Part shown: positions 35,073 through 43,696 of the stretch, piece by piece
Layout of the letters: every line of letters begins with the position of its first letter
Position numbering within the stretch: the first letter of the stretch is position 1
Source: Sulfitobacter faviae
Lineage (GTDB): Bacteria > Pseudomonadota > Alphaproteobacteria > Rhodobacterales > Rhodobacteraceae
Direction of reading: 5' to 3'
Assembly (NCBI RefSeq): GCF_029870955.1
Contig: NZ_PGFQ01000001.1
Location: forward strand, 2,356,001 to 2,420,000
DNA: 64,000 nucleotides
Translations under genes and position numbers: made by a program
The notes under the pieces: model-generated
What the model saw: only the letters and a program-made list of their open reading frames with translations
The model's database searches: none
What the model was told of the DNA's origin: nothing

Positions 35073-37141
35073 TTAACCCACGGCGCGATGATCGGGGCGG
35101 TAGCCAATCTCATCCGAGACGGTGAAACGCCCGCCTTTGATCTTTTCGATCTTACCTGCGCGCAGCAGTTGACCGAAGGAGCGCAGCCCGTCTTCGCGGG
35201 TGAAATCCGGCAGGCCGATCGAGCGGACCTTGCCCATCAACTGCGGGCGAGAGAATTGGTCACGCCCCTCGACGAAAGACATGTAAGATGCCGCTGCCTC
35301 AAGCAGTTCGGGCAGTTTGGTGGCGCCCATGTCGGCGGCGAAATCGGCAAAGCTTTCGGCGTCGGGGTTGGTTTTGACCGGCTCGACCACGGCGGCCACT
35401 CGGCGCGGACGCACGGGGCCCGCGCTGCGCAGCTTGTCGACATCAATGCGCTGTTCGGCCACCAGTTTCAGCGGCGCGGAGCGGGCATCGGCCTTAGGCC
35501 GCTCGGTCCGGGCCGGGCGGGTGACGGGGCGGCGCGGGCGGACCACATCGGCCAAGTCTTCGCGGTAGGCGTCATCCGAGGTCGCGGTGGTGGCGCGGCC
35601 CCCCATTGCTTCGTCGGCTTTCTTGGCGGCCACGGCGGCGCGCAGATGGGCAAAGGCATCGCGGCGCGTGGTGCTTTCGGCTTCGTCCATCTTGCTGTCG
35701 GTTTCCGCCATCAAGCGCGACATGTCGGGGCCGGTCTCATCGTCGATTGTGGGCAGGCTGTGACGGGCCGCTTGCGCAGGCGCGGGCTGCTCTTCGACTG
35801 GCTCCGCTGCGGCTTCGACCTCTTCGGGCTCTTCCTGAGCGGGCGCCGCTTCCGACTCGGCCATTTCAACCGCAGGCGTCTCTTCAGCCTCTTGCGGGTC
35901 GGCGCCACCGAGTTCGGCTTCCAAAGCGGCCAATTCCCGGGCCAGCTCGTCTTCATCCTCGGGCGACAGGGAAGAGCTGCGCTTTTCCTCTGTCTTCGCG
36001 GCAGGCGCCTCTTGCGGTGCCGGGTCCGAGACCTCTTCGAGATCGCCCCGCGCCACGGCGGCTTCGAGATGCGCGCGCTTGACCTTGATCACACGCCCTT
36101 TGCGCGGCAGGTCGGCAGCGTCGATTTCCGGTGCAGCTTCGGCTTGGGCTTCGGCCTCAGGCTGTTCATCGGCCTCGGCGTCGAACAGGCTCTCGTCCGT
36201 CTCGGCGCTTTCGGCCTCATCCTCCTCTTCGGCCTCAAGCCGGTTGAGGATATCGGCGAGATCGTCGTCCTTATCCTCCGCAGCCTCCTGCGCCAGTTCG
36301 GTCGCTTCATCGGCCTCCAGCGCGTCTTCGATGTCACGGCGGGCGGCGGCGATGGCGGCTTGGCTCTCTTCCGGCGCTGCTTGCGTTTCGGCGGTGGCGC
36401 GGGCCACGGGTGCGGCTTCTTCCTCGTCATAGCCAGCCACTTCGTCTTCGTCCTGCTGGGCGACGACGGCGCGGATGCGCTGCAGCTTCGCGGCGATGCT
36501 GTCGGCAGGGGCGGCGCTTGCGGCGGGCAGCTCTTCGACGCTGGATTCCTGCGCTTCGTCCTCGAAATGAGTCTGCGGCTGCGGGCTGGCGGCAAAGAAG
36601 GCTTCGGCTTCGCTGGTGTCTTCTGCTTCGGCAGCCAGTGCAGGCGCGGCCTCTTCGGTAGGCGCGGGCTCTTCAGCGGTCTCTGCGATCTGGGGTTCCG
36701 GCGTGGTGGGCGCTTCCACTGCGGCGGTGTCGGCGATCTCGGCCTTGAGGGGGCGGGCGCCTCTTCCTCTACCGGCGCAGGCTGCGCTGCGACGGGGGCT
36801 TGCTGCGCTGCGGCCTCGGTTTGAGCCGGCGCGGCGGCGGGGGCCGCCGCTGGGGGCGCTTGGGCCGGGGCTTCGGCGCTCTGGTTCTCCAGCGCACTCA
36901 GGACGATCTTGCCTTCCTGCTCACGGGCTTGCACCCGGCGGGAAACTTCGCGCTGCGCGATCCGGGCGAGCATCTCGGCATCGGGTTGCGGTGGTTCGGC
37001 ACCGAAGTAGCGGTCATCCGAGGCCAGATCGCGGAAATACTCGGCAATGGCCTTCATCGTGCCGAAGGAATCGTCGAAGCCTTCCAGCGTGCACGAAAAA
37101 GTGCCATAGGAGACCGTCAAGATTTTGTTGCTGTTCATCAT
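35073..37141 (-). CDS. Long acidic Ala/Glu-rich protein of Rhodobacterales, one-base frame break
   Basis: The start is [19 protein letters not shown] (from 37141). A conserved N-terminal domain with [21 protein letters not shown] is followed by long Ala/Glu/Pro-rich acidic linkers (about residues 110-450). A conserved C-terminal domain with [23 protein letters not shown] and a winged-helix-like end ([17 protein letters not shown]) completes about 689 residues. The frame breaks at the G run 36749-36753, and one added C restores it. Homologues are often labelled lipoprotein or CheA without support, and I find no CheA domain. The linkers are probably disordered. Confidence 0.8.
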
Positions 37142-37272
37142 CGGATGCTCGTCCTCTGCGGTGTTGCAGGTATCGTTTACCACGATGTCCAAGACCAAAG
37201 CGGCTCGAATCTGTGCCATTCAACGTATGATTTCAAGGCAAGATTAAGGCAGATTTCCATAAGGGGCATTAA

Positions 37273-37968
37273 TTGACCACTTCAGAGCATATCGTAAGGG
37301 AGGAGGGGCCAGTCACGCTGCTGGGTGGCGGAGAGGTCTTTGCGGGGGACATTGAAGCGGCGCTGGCGCTGGCCCCGACCTGCGTGGCGGCGGATAGCGG
37401 TGCTGCGGTGGGCGTGGCGGCGGGGGTGGAACTGGCCGCGGTCATCGGCGATCTTGATTCCGCCCCGGCAGAGGCCTTGGCCCAAATCCCCGCCGCGCGG
37501 CGCCACCGCATCGCCGAGCAAGAGAGCACCGATTTCGACAAGGCGCTGACCCGGATCGACGCGCCGCTGGTGCTCGGGGTCGGCTTTACCGGGGCGCGGT
37601 TGGATCATCAGTTCGCGGCTTTCAACACGCTCGCCACCCATCCGCATCGCTCCTGCATCCTGTTGGGCGCGCATGAGATCGTGCTGCTGGCCCCACCGCG
37701 GATCACGCTGCCGACGGCGGCGGGGGATGTCGTCTCACTCATGCCTCTGGCCCCGGTGACGGGGCGCAGCCAAGGGTTGGAATGGCCAATCGACGGGCTG
37801 GATTTCGCGCCCGGTGGCCGGATCGGCACGTCGAACCGCGCCTTGGGGCCGGTCACGCTTGAGATCGATGGCCCGGATATGCTGCTGATTCTGCCGCGTC
37901 GTCTTATGGCGCCATTGGCGGCGCAACTGCTGCGGCCAGAGCACGCGCCGTGGCCCGCTCGCGCATGA
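37273..37968 (+). CDS. thiN: Thiamine diphosphokinase
   Basis: The 231-residue enzyme converts thiamine to thiamine diphosphate with ATP. The conserved VAADSGA, AVIGDLDS and ESTDFDKALT stretches (substrate and metal Asp residues) and the C-terminal beta-rich binding domain (EWPIDGLDF, TSNRALG) are present. The start is TTG 37273 with AAGGGG upstream. The gene converges on the DMT transporter at 37904-38830 and the two coding regions overlap by 65 bases at their 3' ends. Confidence 0.9.
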   Translation: MTTSEHIVREEGPVTLLGGGEVFAGDIEAALALAPTCVAADSGAAVGVAAGVELAAVIGDLDSAPAEALAQIPAARRHRIAEQESTDFDKALTRIDAPLVLGVGFTGARLDHQFAAFNTLATHPHRSCILLGAHEIVLLAPPRITLPTAAGDVVSLMPLAPVTGRSQGLEWPIDGLDFAPGGRIGTSNRALGPVTLEIDGPDMLLILPRRLMAPLAAQLLRPEHAPWPARA

Positions 37969-38830
37969 CGATGTAGAGCCCCGCGCCCACGGTGATCAGA
38001 ATGCCGAGGCCCGCCAGTGGGTTGGGCAGGTCGGAAAAGATCAGCAGCCCAAGCAGCGTGGCAAAGGGAATTTCCAGATATTGCATCGGCGCCAAAGTGG
38101 CCGAGGGGGCAAAACGCAGGGACCAGGTCATCAAAAGATGCGCTACCGTGCCCAGCACCCCGATGCCGAGCAGAAGGGTCCAGTCGAGCGCATCGGGTTG
38201 GATGAGCCGAAGCGGCGCGATCTGCGTCATGGTGCCAAGCGCGAGGGGCGGCAAGATCATCAGCACCGCCATGACCCCGCTGACGGCTTGCAGGCTGATC
38301 GGATCGGTCTCTTTCGCGATCTGGCGCGTCACCAGCATGAAGAAAGAAAAGACGACCGCCACGACGACGGGCAGCAGCGCGGGCCAGCCGACATTGGCAA
38401 AGCTCGGCTGTACGATCAAAAGCGTGCCGAGAAAACCCACGATGCTCGCGCCCAAACGTCTGGGGCCGACCTCTTCGTTCAGGACGAACTTGCCGAGCAG
38501 CAGCATGAAAAAAGGCATGACAAATGCGATGGCGACCGCATCGGCGAGGGGCAGGTATCTCAGCGCGGTGAACATCGCTGCGATGCCCGCCATGTGCAAA
38601 AGGGTGCGTAGAAAGGTCAGCCGTAACACCCGGCCCCGCATGTGCCAAATTCGCCCGGAGTACCAGACGATGGGGATCAGGATCAGCGCCTGAATGGCAA
38701 AGCGGAGCAGCACCACCTGCCCCAGGGGGACCGAAGCGCCCAGTAATTTGGCCACCGCATCGCCCACGGGGGCGACGATGCAGAAGCCCATCATGAGGGC
38801 TATTCCGATGAGGGGCCGATCCTGTTGCAT
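37904..38830 (-). CDS. EamA/DMT-family transporter
   Basis: A 308-residue protein with about ten hydrophobic segments in two EamA repeats, each opening with similar motifs (LGQVVLLRFAIQALIL and ISLQAVSGVMAVLMI). The family exports amino acids, purines or other small metabolites, and the substrate here is unknown. The gene begins at ATG 38830. Its promoter region includes an unusual hexanucleotide array (38908-39015), 78 bases upstream of the start. Confidence 0.87.
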   Translation of the reverse strand: MQQDRPLIGIALMMGFCIVAPVGDAVAKLLGASVPLGQVVLLRFAIQALILIPIVWYSGRIWHMRGRVLRLTFLRTLLHMAGIAAMFTALRYLPLADAVAIAFVMPFFMLLLGKFVLNEEVGPRRLGASIVGFLGTLLIVQPSFANVGWPALLPVVVAVVFSFFMLVTRQIAKETDPISLQAVSGVMAVLMILPPLALGTMTQIAPLRLIQPDALDWTLLLGIGVLGTVAHLLMTWSLRFAPSATLAPMQYLEIPFATLLGLLIFSDLPNPLAGLGILITVGAGLYIVMRERATARALAAAVAPPMAP

Positions 38831-38907
38831 TGCGTTACGCTAAGGAAACCTTGTTGCAAATGCAATCTTTGGTTGAAGTTTGATTGCTGTTGTCTCGCGC
38901 TTTTTCT

Positions 38908-39015
38908 CAGAGGCAGAGGCAGAGGCAGAGGCAGAGGCAGAGGCAGAGGCAGAGGCAGAGGCAGAGGCAGAGGCAGAGGCAGAGGCAGAGGCAGAGGCAG
39001 AGGCAGAGGCAGAGG
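38908..39015. repeat. Perfect (CAGAGG)18 hexanucleotide array
   Basis: Eighteen uninterrupted CAGAGG units span 108 bases with no variant copy. The array lies between the GGDEF gene end (39093) and the EamA start (38830), in the upstream region of the EamA gene. All six frames are open through it, which produces spurious Arg-Gly, Gln-Arg or Pro-Leu repeats. Such an array can change copy number by slipped-strand pairing. Confidence 0.92.
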
Positions 39016-39092
39016 TCCGATCAGCACCCCGCTCTTGAAGACAGTCAACGTGGCCCGCCGTCCAGCGGCAACGCGCCCCGCCTATCCGAACC

Positions 39093-40486
39093 TCAGGCCG
39101 CAGGGCGGCTCAGGTTCACCCGGTTCCGGCCATGGGTTTTCGCCGTGTAAAGCGCCCGATCCGCCCGCGCCATCAAGGCTTCAGCCGAAAGCGGGTGGCC
39201 TTCCTCTTCCATAGGGCCGACGGAAAGGCCGATGCTGATGGTCACATGGACCGGCTGGGGCGTGCCGGGAACGACAAAGCCGCGGTTGCCGATATCGGCA
39301 CAGATGGCCGCCGCTGTTCTCTCTGCATCCGCAAGGCCGGTGCCGGGCATGACGATCAGAAATTCCTCCCCCCGATCCGGGCCACAAGGTCCATGCCACG
39401 CAGGTTGTTGCGCAGCCGTTCCGCCGTTTGCACCAGAACAGAATCCCCCGCGGCGTGGCCGTAACGGTCATTGATGCCTTTGAAGTGGTCCAGATCGGCG
39501 ACCATCACCGAAAAGGGGCGGGCGGTCGCAACGGCATGTTCCGCGATATGGTCCAGATGGGGCAGGGCATAGCGGCGGTTGTGCAGCCCTGTCAGCGGGT
39601 CGAAAACGGCGGCCTTCAGCCCCGTGCGCACCGTGTCGCGCAGTTGGTCCGTCATTCGCTTGCGGCGCAAGATCGCATGCAGGCGCAGCGCCATTTCCGC
39701 CGGGTTGAAACCTTCGGTCATCAAATCATCCGCCCCTAGGTCAAGGGCGGTGGCGGCAAGCGCCGCATCCGGGGCCAGTTGCACCACCAGCAGCCCGGTG
39801 TGGCGGGTCTGGGCGTTGGCCCGCAGGGTCGAGATCAGACGCAAGGCTGCCGTGGCGGGCACGGGGTCTTTTGGCAGAACCAAAACGAAAGCGTCGGGCG
39901 GTCCATTGGCGGCGGCGGCGCGAATGGCCTCCTCCGGATTGGCGAGGGTGAGGTGCGCGCGCAACTGAGGGCGGAGTTGTTTCGCCCAATTCACGCTCAC
40001 CGCGCTGTCGGAATGGATGATCACACAGTGGCTGCGGGCGGTGAATTCCGCCGCAGGCTCCGCCAGCCCGAGCGCGCGGGTCGTATCCTCACGCATTTCC
40101 CATTCGTCCGCCGCGTTGCGGGCGCGGATGAGGCTGCGGGTCCGGCCCAACAGCAGCGTGCAATCGAGCGGTTTCAGCAGCACATCGCTTACCCCCGCTT
40201 CGAGCGCGGTAAACCGGTCGACGGCCTGATCACTATTACCGATGGCCAAGACCGGTAGCTGCGCGGTATCTGGAGAGGCTTTGAGCGCGCGACAGAGGTC
40301 CGCCGCGCCACCACCCGGCAATGTCAGCGCGCAGATCACCAGATCTGGCGGGTTTTCCCGCAGGCAGGCCAAAGCCTCTTCCATGTCTTCGGCCTGAACG
40401 ACGTGATAGTATGCCGCACAAAGCTTGACCTTGAGGGCGATGCGATTGGTCGCGATCGCATCTGCAATAAGGATGGTCCCTTGCAC
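39093..40486 (-). CDS. PleD-like protein with degenerate receiver and GGDEF domain, one-base frame break
   Basis: The start is GTG 40486, with GAAGGAG five bases upstream. Residues 1-120 form a receiver fold, but the phospho-acceptor position reads VICALTLPGG (Ala instead of Asp) and the acidic pair at ILIADAIATN is incomplete. A second receiver-like stretch follows (HCVIIHSDSAVSVNW). The GGDEF domain (DPLTGLHNRRYALPHLDHI) continues across the C run 39368-39373. One added G restores RIGGEEFLIV, the catalytic GGEEF, and the C-terminal part to 39093. A diguanylate cyclase role is likely. Confidence 0.88.
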
Positions 40487-40584
40487 GACAACTCCTTCAC
40501 CGTACAAATCAGTTTGATGCGAGAGTCTTTGCCCCTAATGGTTAACAAAGGGTTTCCAACCTTCAGCAAAAAGACGGTTTTCCA

Positions 40585-40878
40585 ATGTCCTATACCCAAG
40601 ACACCGCTGAGACTTTGGCGCTTCAGGCGCTGGGCTGGCTGGCGGCGAATGATGATCTGTTGCCGGTGTTTCTGGGCAGCACCGGTGCCTCCGAAGCGGA
40701 CCTCAAAACACAGGCCAGCGACCCTATTTTTCTGGGCGCTGTGCTGGACTTCCTGATGATGGACGACGCGTGGGTGATCGGGCTTTGCGACCATCTGGCG
40801 ATCCCCTATGAGCGGATCATGCAAGCCCGCGCGGCGCTGCCCGGGGGGAGCAGGTGCATTGGACTTAAGAAATGTTAA
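40585..40878 (+). CDS. DUF3572 family protein
   Basis: A 97-residue helical protein with the alphaproteobacterial DUF3572 pattern (TLALQALGWLAANDDLLPVFLG, LDFLMMDDAWVIGLCD). The function is unknown. It is 98 bases from the divergent GGDEF gene and its 3' end overlaps the HAD hydrolase start by 20 bases. This indicates coupling to that gene. Confidence 0.88.
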   Translation: MSYTQDTAETLALQALGWLAANDDLLPVFLGSTGASEADLKTQASDPIFLGAVLDFLMMDDAWVIGLCDHLAIPYERIMQARAALPGGSRCIGLKKC

Positions 40879-41554
40879 AGCGCTGCTGTTCGACAAGGAT
40901 GGCACGCTTTTCGACTTCGCCGCGACTTGGGAGCCTTGGGCCGAAGCCTTCTTGCTGCGGGTCTGTGAGGGGGATCGCGGGCTGGCCGCACGGGTGGGCG
41001 CGGGCATTGGCTTTGACCTCGCCACGCGCCGTTTCGCCCCGGACAGTATCGCCATCGCCGGCACGCCGCAGCAGGTGGTCGATGCCTTGGCCCCGCATTT
41101 TCCTGACCGCCTGCCAGCGGATCTGTTGGACATCATCAACGCCGAAGCCAGCGCCGCGCCACAGCGGGAGGCGGTGCCGCTAAGACCGTTTCTGCAAGGG
41201 CTTCGCGACCGGGGTCTGCGCCTTGGCGTGGCGACGAACGATGCCGAACACCCCGCGCGGGCCCATCTGCTGGCGGCGGGGGTGGTCGATATGTTCGACT
41301 TTATCGCAGGATTTGACAGCGGCCATGGAGGCAAGCCGTCGCCGGGGCAGTTGCACGCCTTTGCCGCCCATGTGAACCTTCCCGCGGCCTCTGTCGCGAT
41401 GATTGGGGACAGTGTTCACGATATGGAAGCCGCGCGGGTGGCGGGGATGCTGCGGGTCGCGGTGCTGACCGGCCCCGCCACGGCGGAAGACCTCGCCCCA
41501 TACGCCGATCTGGTCTTGCCGGATATCGGCCATTTGGCGCAGCGCTTGGCCTGA
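40859..41554 (+). CDS. HAD-superfamily phosphatase, phosphoglycolate-phosphatase-like
   Basis: About 231 residues. HAD motif I is LLFDKDGTLFDF, motif II is in VATNDAEH and motif IV is in MIGDSVHDMEAA, so the catalytic Asp pair is present. The start is read as TTG 40859, preceded by a GGGGGGAG ribosome site inside the DUF3572 gene, because upstream Met candidates do not match family starts. The cap domain is of the small helical type seen in Gph-like enzymes. The true substrate is not readable. Confidence 0.85.
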   Translation: MDLRNVKALLFDKDGTLFDFAATWEPWAEAFLLRVCEGDRGLAARVGAGIGFDLATRRFAPDSIAIAGTPQQVVDALAPHFPDRLPADLLDIINAEASAAPQREAVPLRPFLQGLRDRGLRLGVATNDAEHPARAHLLAAGVVDMFDFIAGFDSGHGGKPSPGQLHAFAAHVNLPAASVAMIGDSVHDMEAARVAGMLRVAVLTGPATAEDLAPYADLVLPDIGHLAQRLA

Positions 41555-41561
41555 GGGCGCT

Positions 41562-42083
41562 TTATTTTTCGACCATGCGCGCGCCTTCGAGCAGCCCCTC
41601 TTCAAGGGTATCGCCATGCAGGACCGAGATATCGCCCGTGGTCTCCAACACCACGGCGCGCACGTCCGAGAAGCGCAGGGCATTGGCCTCTCGCAACTTG
41701 GCGATCAGATCGGCGCGCGCGACGCGGGTCTCGCTGAGGGCGGCATCGAAAATCTCACCCTCCCGCATCAGGATCACGGGTTCGTTCTGTACGGCCTGCT
41801 CGAAGCTGTCGGAAGCCTGCCGTATCTTCGCGATGACGAATTGCGCGCCGAGCAGGGCGGAGATGGCCAAGGTCGGCTGGGCAAACTCCGGCCAAGTGGT
41901 GGCCTGACAGGCGCCCGCGAGCAGCGAGCCGGTGGCGACCGTGGCGACAAAGTCAAAAGCGGTCATCTTTGAAAAGGTGCGCAGCCCGATGACCCGGACC
42001 ACGATGATCACCCAAGTCAGCGCAATGGCCGAAAGCAGCAGCGCCCGGGCGAGGATATCCAGTGGGAGGTGATCAAAGAACAT
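41562..42083 (-). CDS. DUF421 (YetF-type) membrane protein
   Basis: A 173-residue protein with three N-terminal membrane helices and the conserved FSKMTAFDFVATVATGSLLA stretch of the YetF/DUF421 family, then a soluble domain. The function is unknown, and Bacillus relatives are linked to sporulation or membrane stress. It shares one base with the start region of the upstream DUF998 gene and is likely co-transcribed with it. Confidence 0.88.
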   Translation of the reverse strand: MFFDHLPLDILARALLLSAIALTWVIIVVRVIGLRTFSKMTAFDFVATVATGSLLAGACQATTWPEFAQPTLAISALLGAQFVIAKIRQASDSFEQAVQNEPVILMREGEIFDAALSETRVARADLIAKLREANALRFSDVRAVVLETTGDISVLHGDTLEEGLLEGARMVEK

Positions 42084-42730
42084 CAGCCATGCCCCCCATT
42101 CAATGCCCGGCCCCGTTGGATAAAGAACCGCCCCAGAAGCACCACCATCGCCATGGCAATCAGGCCCAGATAGCGCTCATAGACGCCATCAATGCCGGTG
42201 GGCAGAAAAAAGAATGGCGGGGCCGAAACCAGCCAGAGAAGCGAGATCACCTTGAGCGACTTGGCAAGAAAGCTTGATATATCGGCGAAGCCTCTCGACA
42301 GCAGCCAAGGCACGGTGAGCATGATCAGGCCGAGCGCGTAGACCAGATAGATATGGATCACCACACCGTCGGAATCGCGGTCTCCGTATTCGTTGCGCGC
42401 GCCCACCAGAAAGACGATGAGCCCCAGCAGGGCGAGCCCGATGGTGGCGATGCTCCACCAGCGGTCGCCGAAATGCACATGGGCGCAAAGCAGGGCGCAG
42501 GCGATGAGCGCGGCGGAGAAGGCATAAATGCCGATGTCGACGATGAACTCATACCGTCCCGCGCCCAGATCGCTGATCGTGTCGGCGATCCAATCGTGAT
42601 CCGGCACCACGAAATCCGCGATCAGGATCGATACGGCGAATATCACACAGCCAAGAATGGCCACCCAGCCCAGACAGACCATAAACCCCGGCGCGCTGTG
42701 CTGCCGGGGTGCTGTGACGTCATTGTTCAT
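42083..42730 (-). CDS. DUF998 membrane protein
   Basis: A 215-residue protein with six hydrophobic segments. The DUF998 pattern is visible in DHDWIADTISDLGAGRYEF and in the second-half VGARNEYGDRDSDG. Members are polytopic membrane proteins of unknown activity. It lies between a small acidic protein and the DUF421 gene on the minus strand and overlaps the latter by one base. Confidence 0.85.
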   Translation of the reverse strand: MNNDVTAPRQHSAPGFMVCLGWVAILGCVIFAVSILIADFVVPDHDWIADTISDLGAGRYEFIVDIGIYAFSAALIACALLCAHVHFGDRWWSIATIGLALLGLIVFLVGARNEYGDRDSDGVVIHIYLVYALGLIMLTVPWLLSRGFADISSFLAKSLKVISLLWLVSAPPFFFLPTGIDGVYERYLGLIAMAMVVLLGRFFIQRGRALNGGHG

Positions 42731-42772
42731 GTTGCGTAACCCTTCTTGGCCGCCTTGGTCGGACCCAAAGCA

Positions 42773-42919
42773 TCAGTCCGAAAGCCGCGAGCGTTCTTCG
42801 GCGTTGGGGCTGCCGGCGGGAGCTTCGTCCAATGTGGCCTCGGGGCGGTGCAGGTCTTCTTGAGGTTTCTTGGGCGGTGTCTTGTTCTCGTCCTTGGGGT
42901 GTTTGGGATCATCGCTCAT
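42773..42919 (-). CDS. Small Pro/Lys/Glu-rich hypothetical protein
   Basis: A 48-residue protein starting MSDDPKHPKDENKTPPKKP with charged and proline-rich composition, no signal peptide and no membrane segment. The ATG at 42919 is preceded by GGAGAC at good spacing, and the frame stops at 42773. It is probably disordered. Genes of this kind occur upstream of DUF998-like genes in the group, but no function can be offered. Confidence 0.55.
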   Translation of the reverse strand: MSDDPKHPKDENKTPPKKPQEDLHRPEATLDEAPAGSPNAEERSRLSD

Positions 42920-43111
42920 GAAAAGTCTCCTCAGGCTGGGGAGAGACGGGGCATCGCCTCTTCTTCCTTTACCGAACGCGCAGCATATGGCGGCGGTTCC
43001 GCGGGCGGCGCGGGCCGGGACCAAGGCAATTTCCCGACAACTGTATTCATCAGGTCAATCTTAACCACTGCCCCCGCAATCTGGGGTTGGGAAAATGGGA
43101 ATGAGGCAATC

Positions 43112-43696
43112 ATGCACGGGCTTATCAACCGCAGCATCCAAAACTACTTCTGCGCGAACTACGGGCAGAGGCTCTGGGCCGATGTGGCCGCGCGGGCCGG
43201 GTTGGATTTCACCGAATTCGAGGCGATGCTGACCTATCCGGATCACGTCACCCCGGCGGTGCTCGAAGCGGTCTGTGCTGTGCTGGACCGGCCCCGGGCC
43301 GAGGTGATGGAGGATGTCGGCACCTTCCTCGTGGCGCAGCCGGGCTATGAAGCCGTGCGGCGCTTGCTGCGGTTCGGCGGGGTCAGCTTCAGCGATTTCC
43401 TGCAATCGCTCGACGATCTGCCGGACCGGACCCGCCTTGCCCTGTCGGAACTGCATCTGCCCCCGGTCGAACTGCGCGAAGACCCTGATGGCCAATATTC
43501 CCTGATCTGTGAGGCGCCGCTCGTCGGCTACGGCTATCTGATGATGGGCGTTCTGCGGGCCATGGCCGACGATTATGGCGCGCTGGTGCTGCTGGAACAT
43601 TGCGGGCGATCCGAAGGCGTCGAGGCATTGAAGATCATTCTGGTCGAGGCCGAATTCTCGGAAGGGCGTCGGTTTGAGCTTGGGGCGCGGGCATGA
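43112..43696 (+). CDS. H-NOX-like (HNOB) protein lacking the proximal heme histidine
   Basis: A 194-residue HNOB-fold protein starting MHGLINRSIQNYFCANYG. It shows the fold hallmarks: PGYEAVRRLLRFGGVSFSDF, LDDL and a C-terminal half with YGYLMMGVLRAMADDYG. At the position of the proximal heme His of H-NOX proteins the sequence reads LDDLPDR, so Pro104 replaces His. The YxSxR motif for the heme propionates is also lost (YSLIC). It may therefore not bind heme in the canonical way. Its stop overlaps the GGDEF gene start as ATGA. Confidence 0.8.
   Translation: MHGLINRSIQNYFCANYGQRLWADVAARAGLDFTEFEAMLTYPDHVTPAVLEAVCAVLDRPRAEVMEDVGTFLVAQPGYEAVRRLLRFGGVSFSDFLQSLDDLPDRTRLALSELHLPPVELREDPDGQYSLICEAPLVGYGYLMMGVLRAMADDYGALVLLEHCGRSEGVEALKIILVEAEFSEGRRFELGARA

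Noticed and set aside
35061..36824. 587-residue plus-strand frame across the acidic protein gene
   Set aside because: The reverse strand of Ala/Glu-rich codons gives Phe/Gly/Arg-rich shadow repeats. The minus-strand protein has conserved ends.
38908..39015. CRISPR array
   Set aside because: The repeat is a continuous hexamer without spacers and no cas gene is near.
38825..39214. Arg-Gly or Gln-Arg repeat protein over the hexanucleotide array
   Set aside because: All six frames are open through a 6-base repeat. No ribosome site or conserved flanks support a gene.
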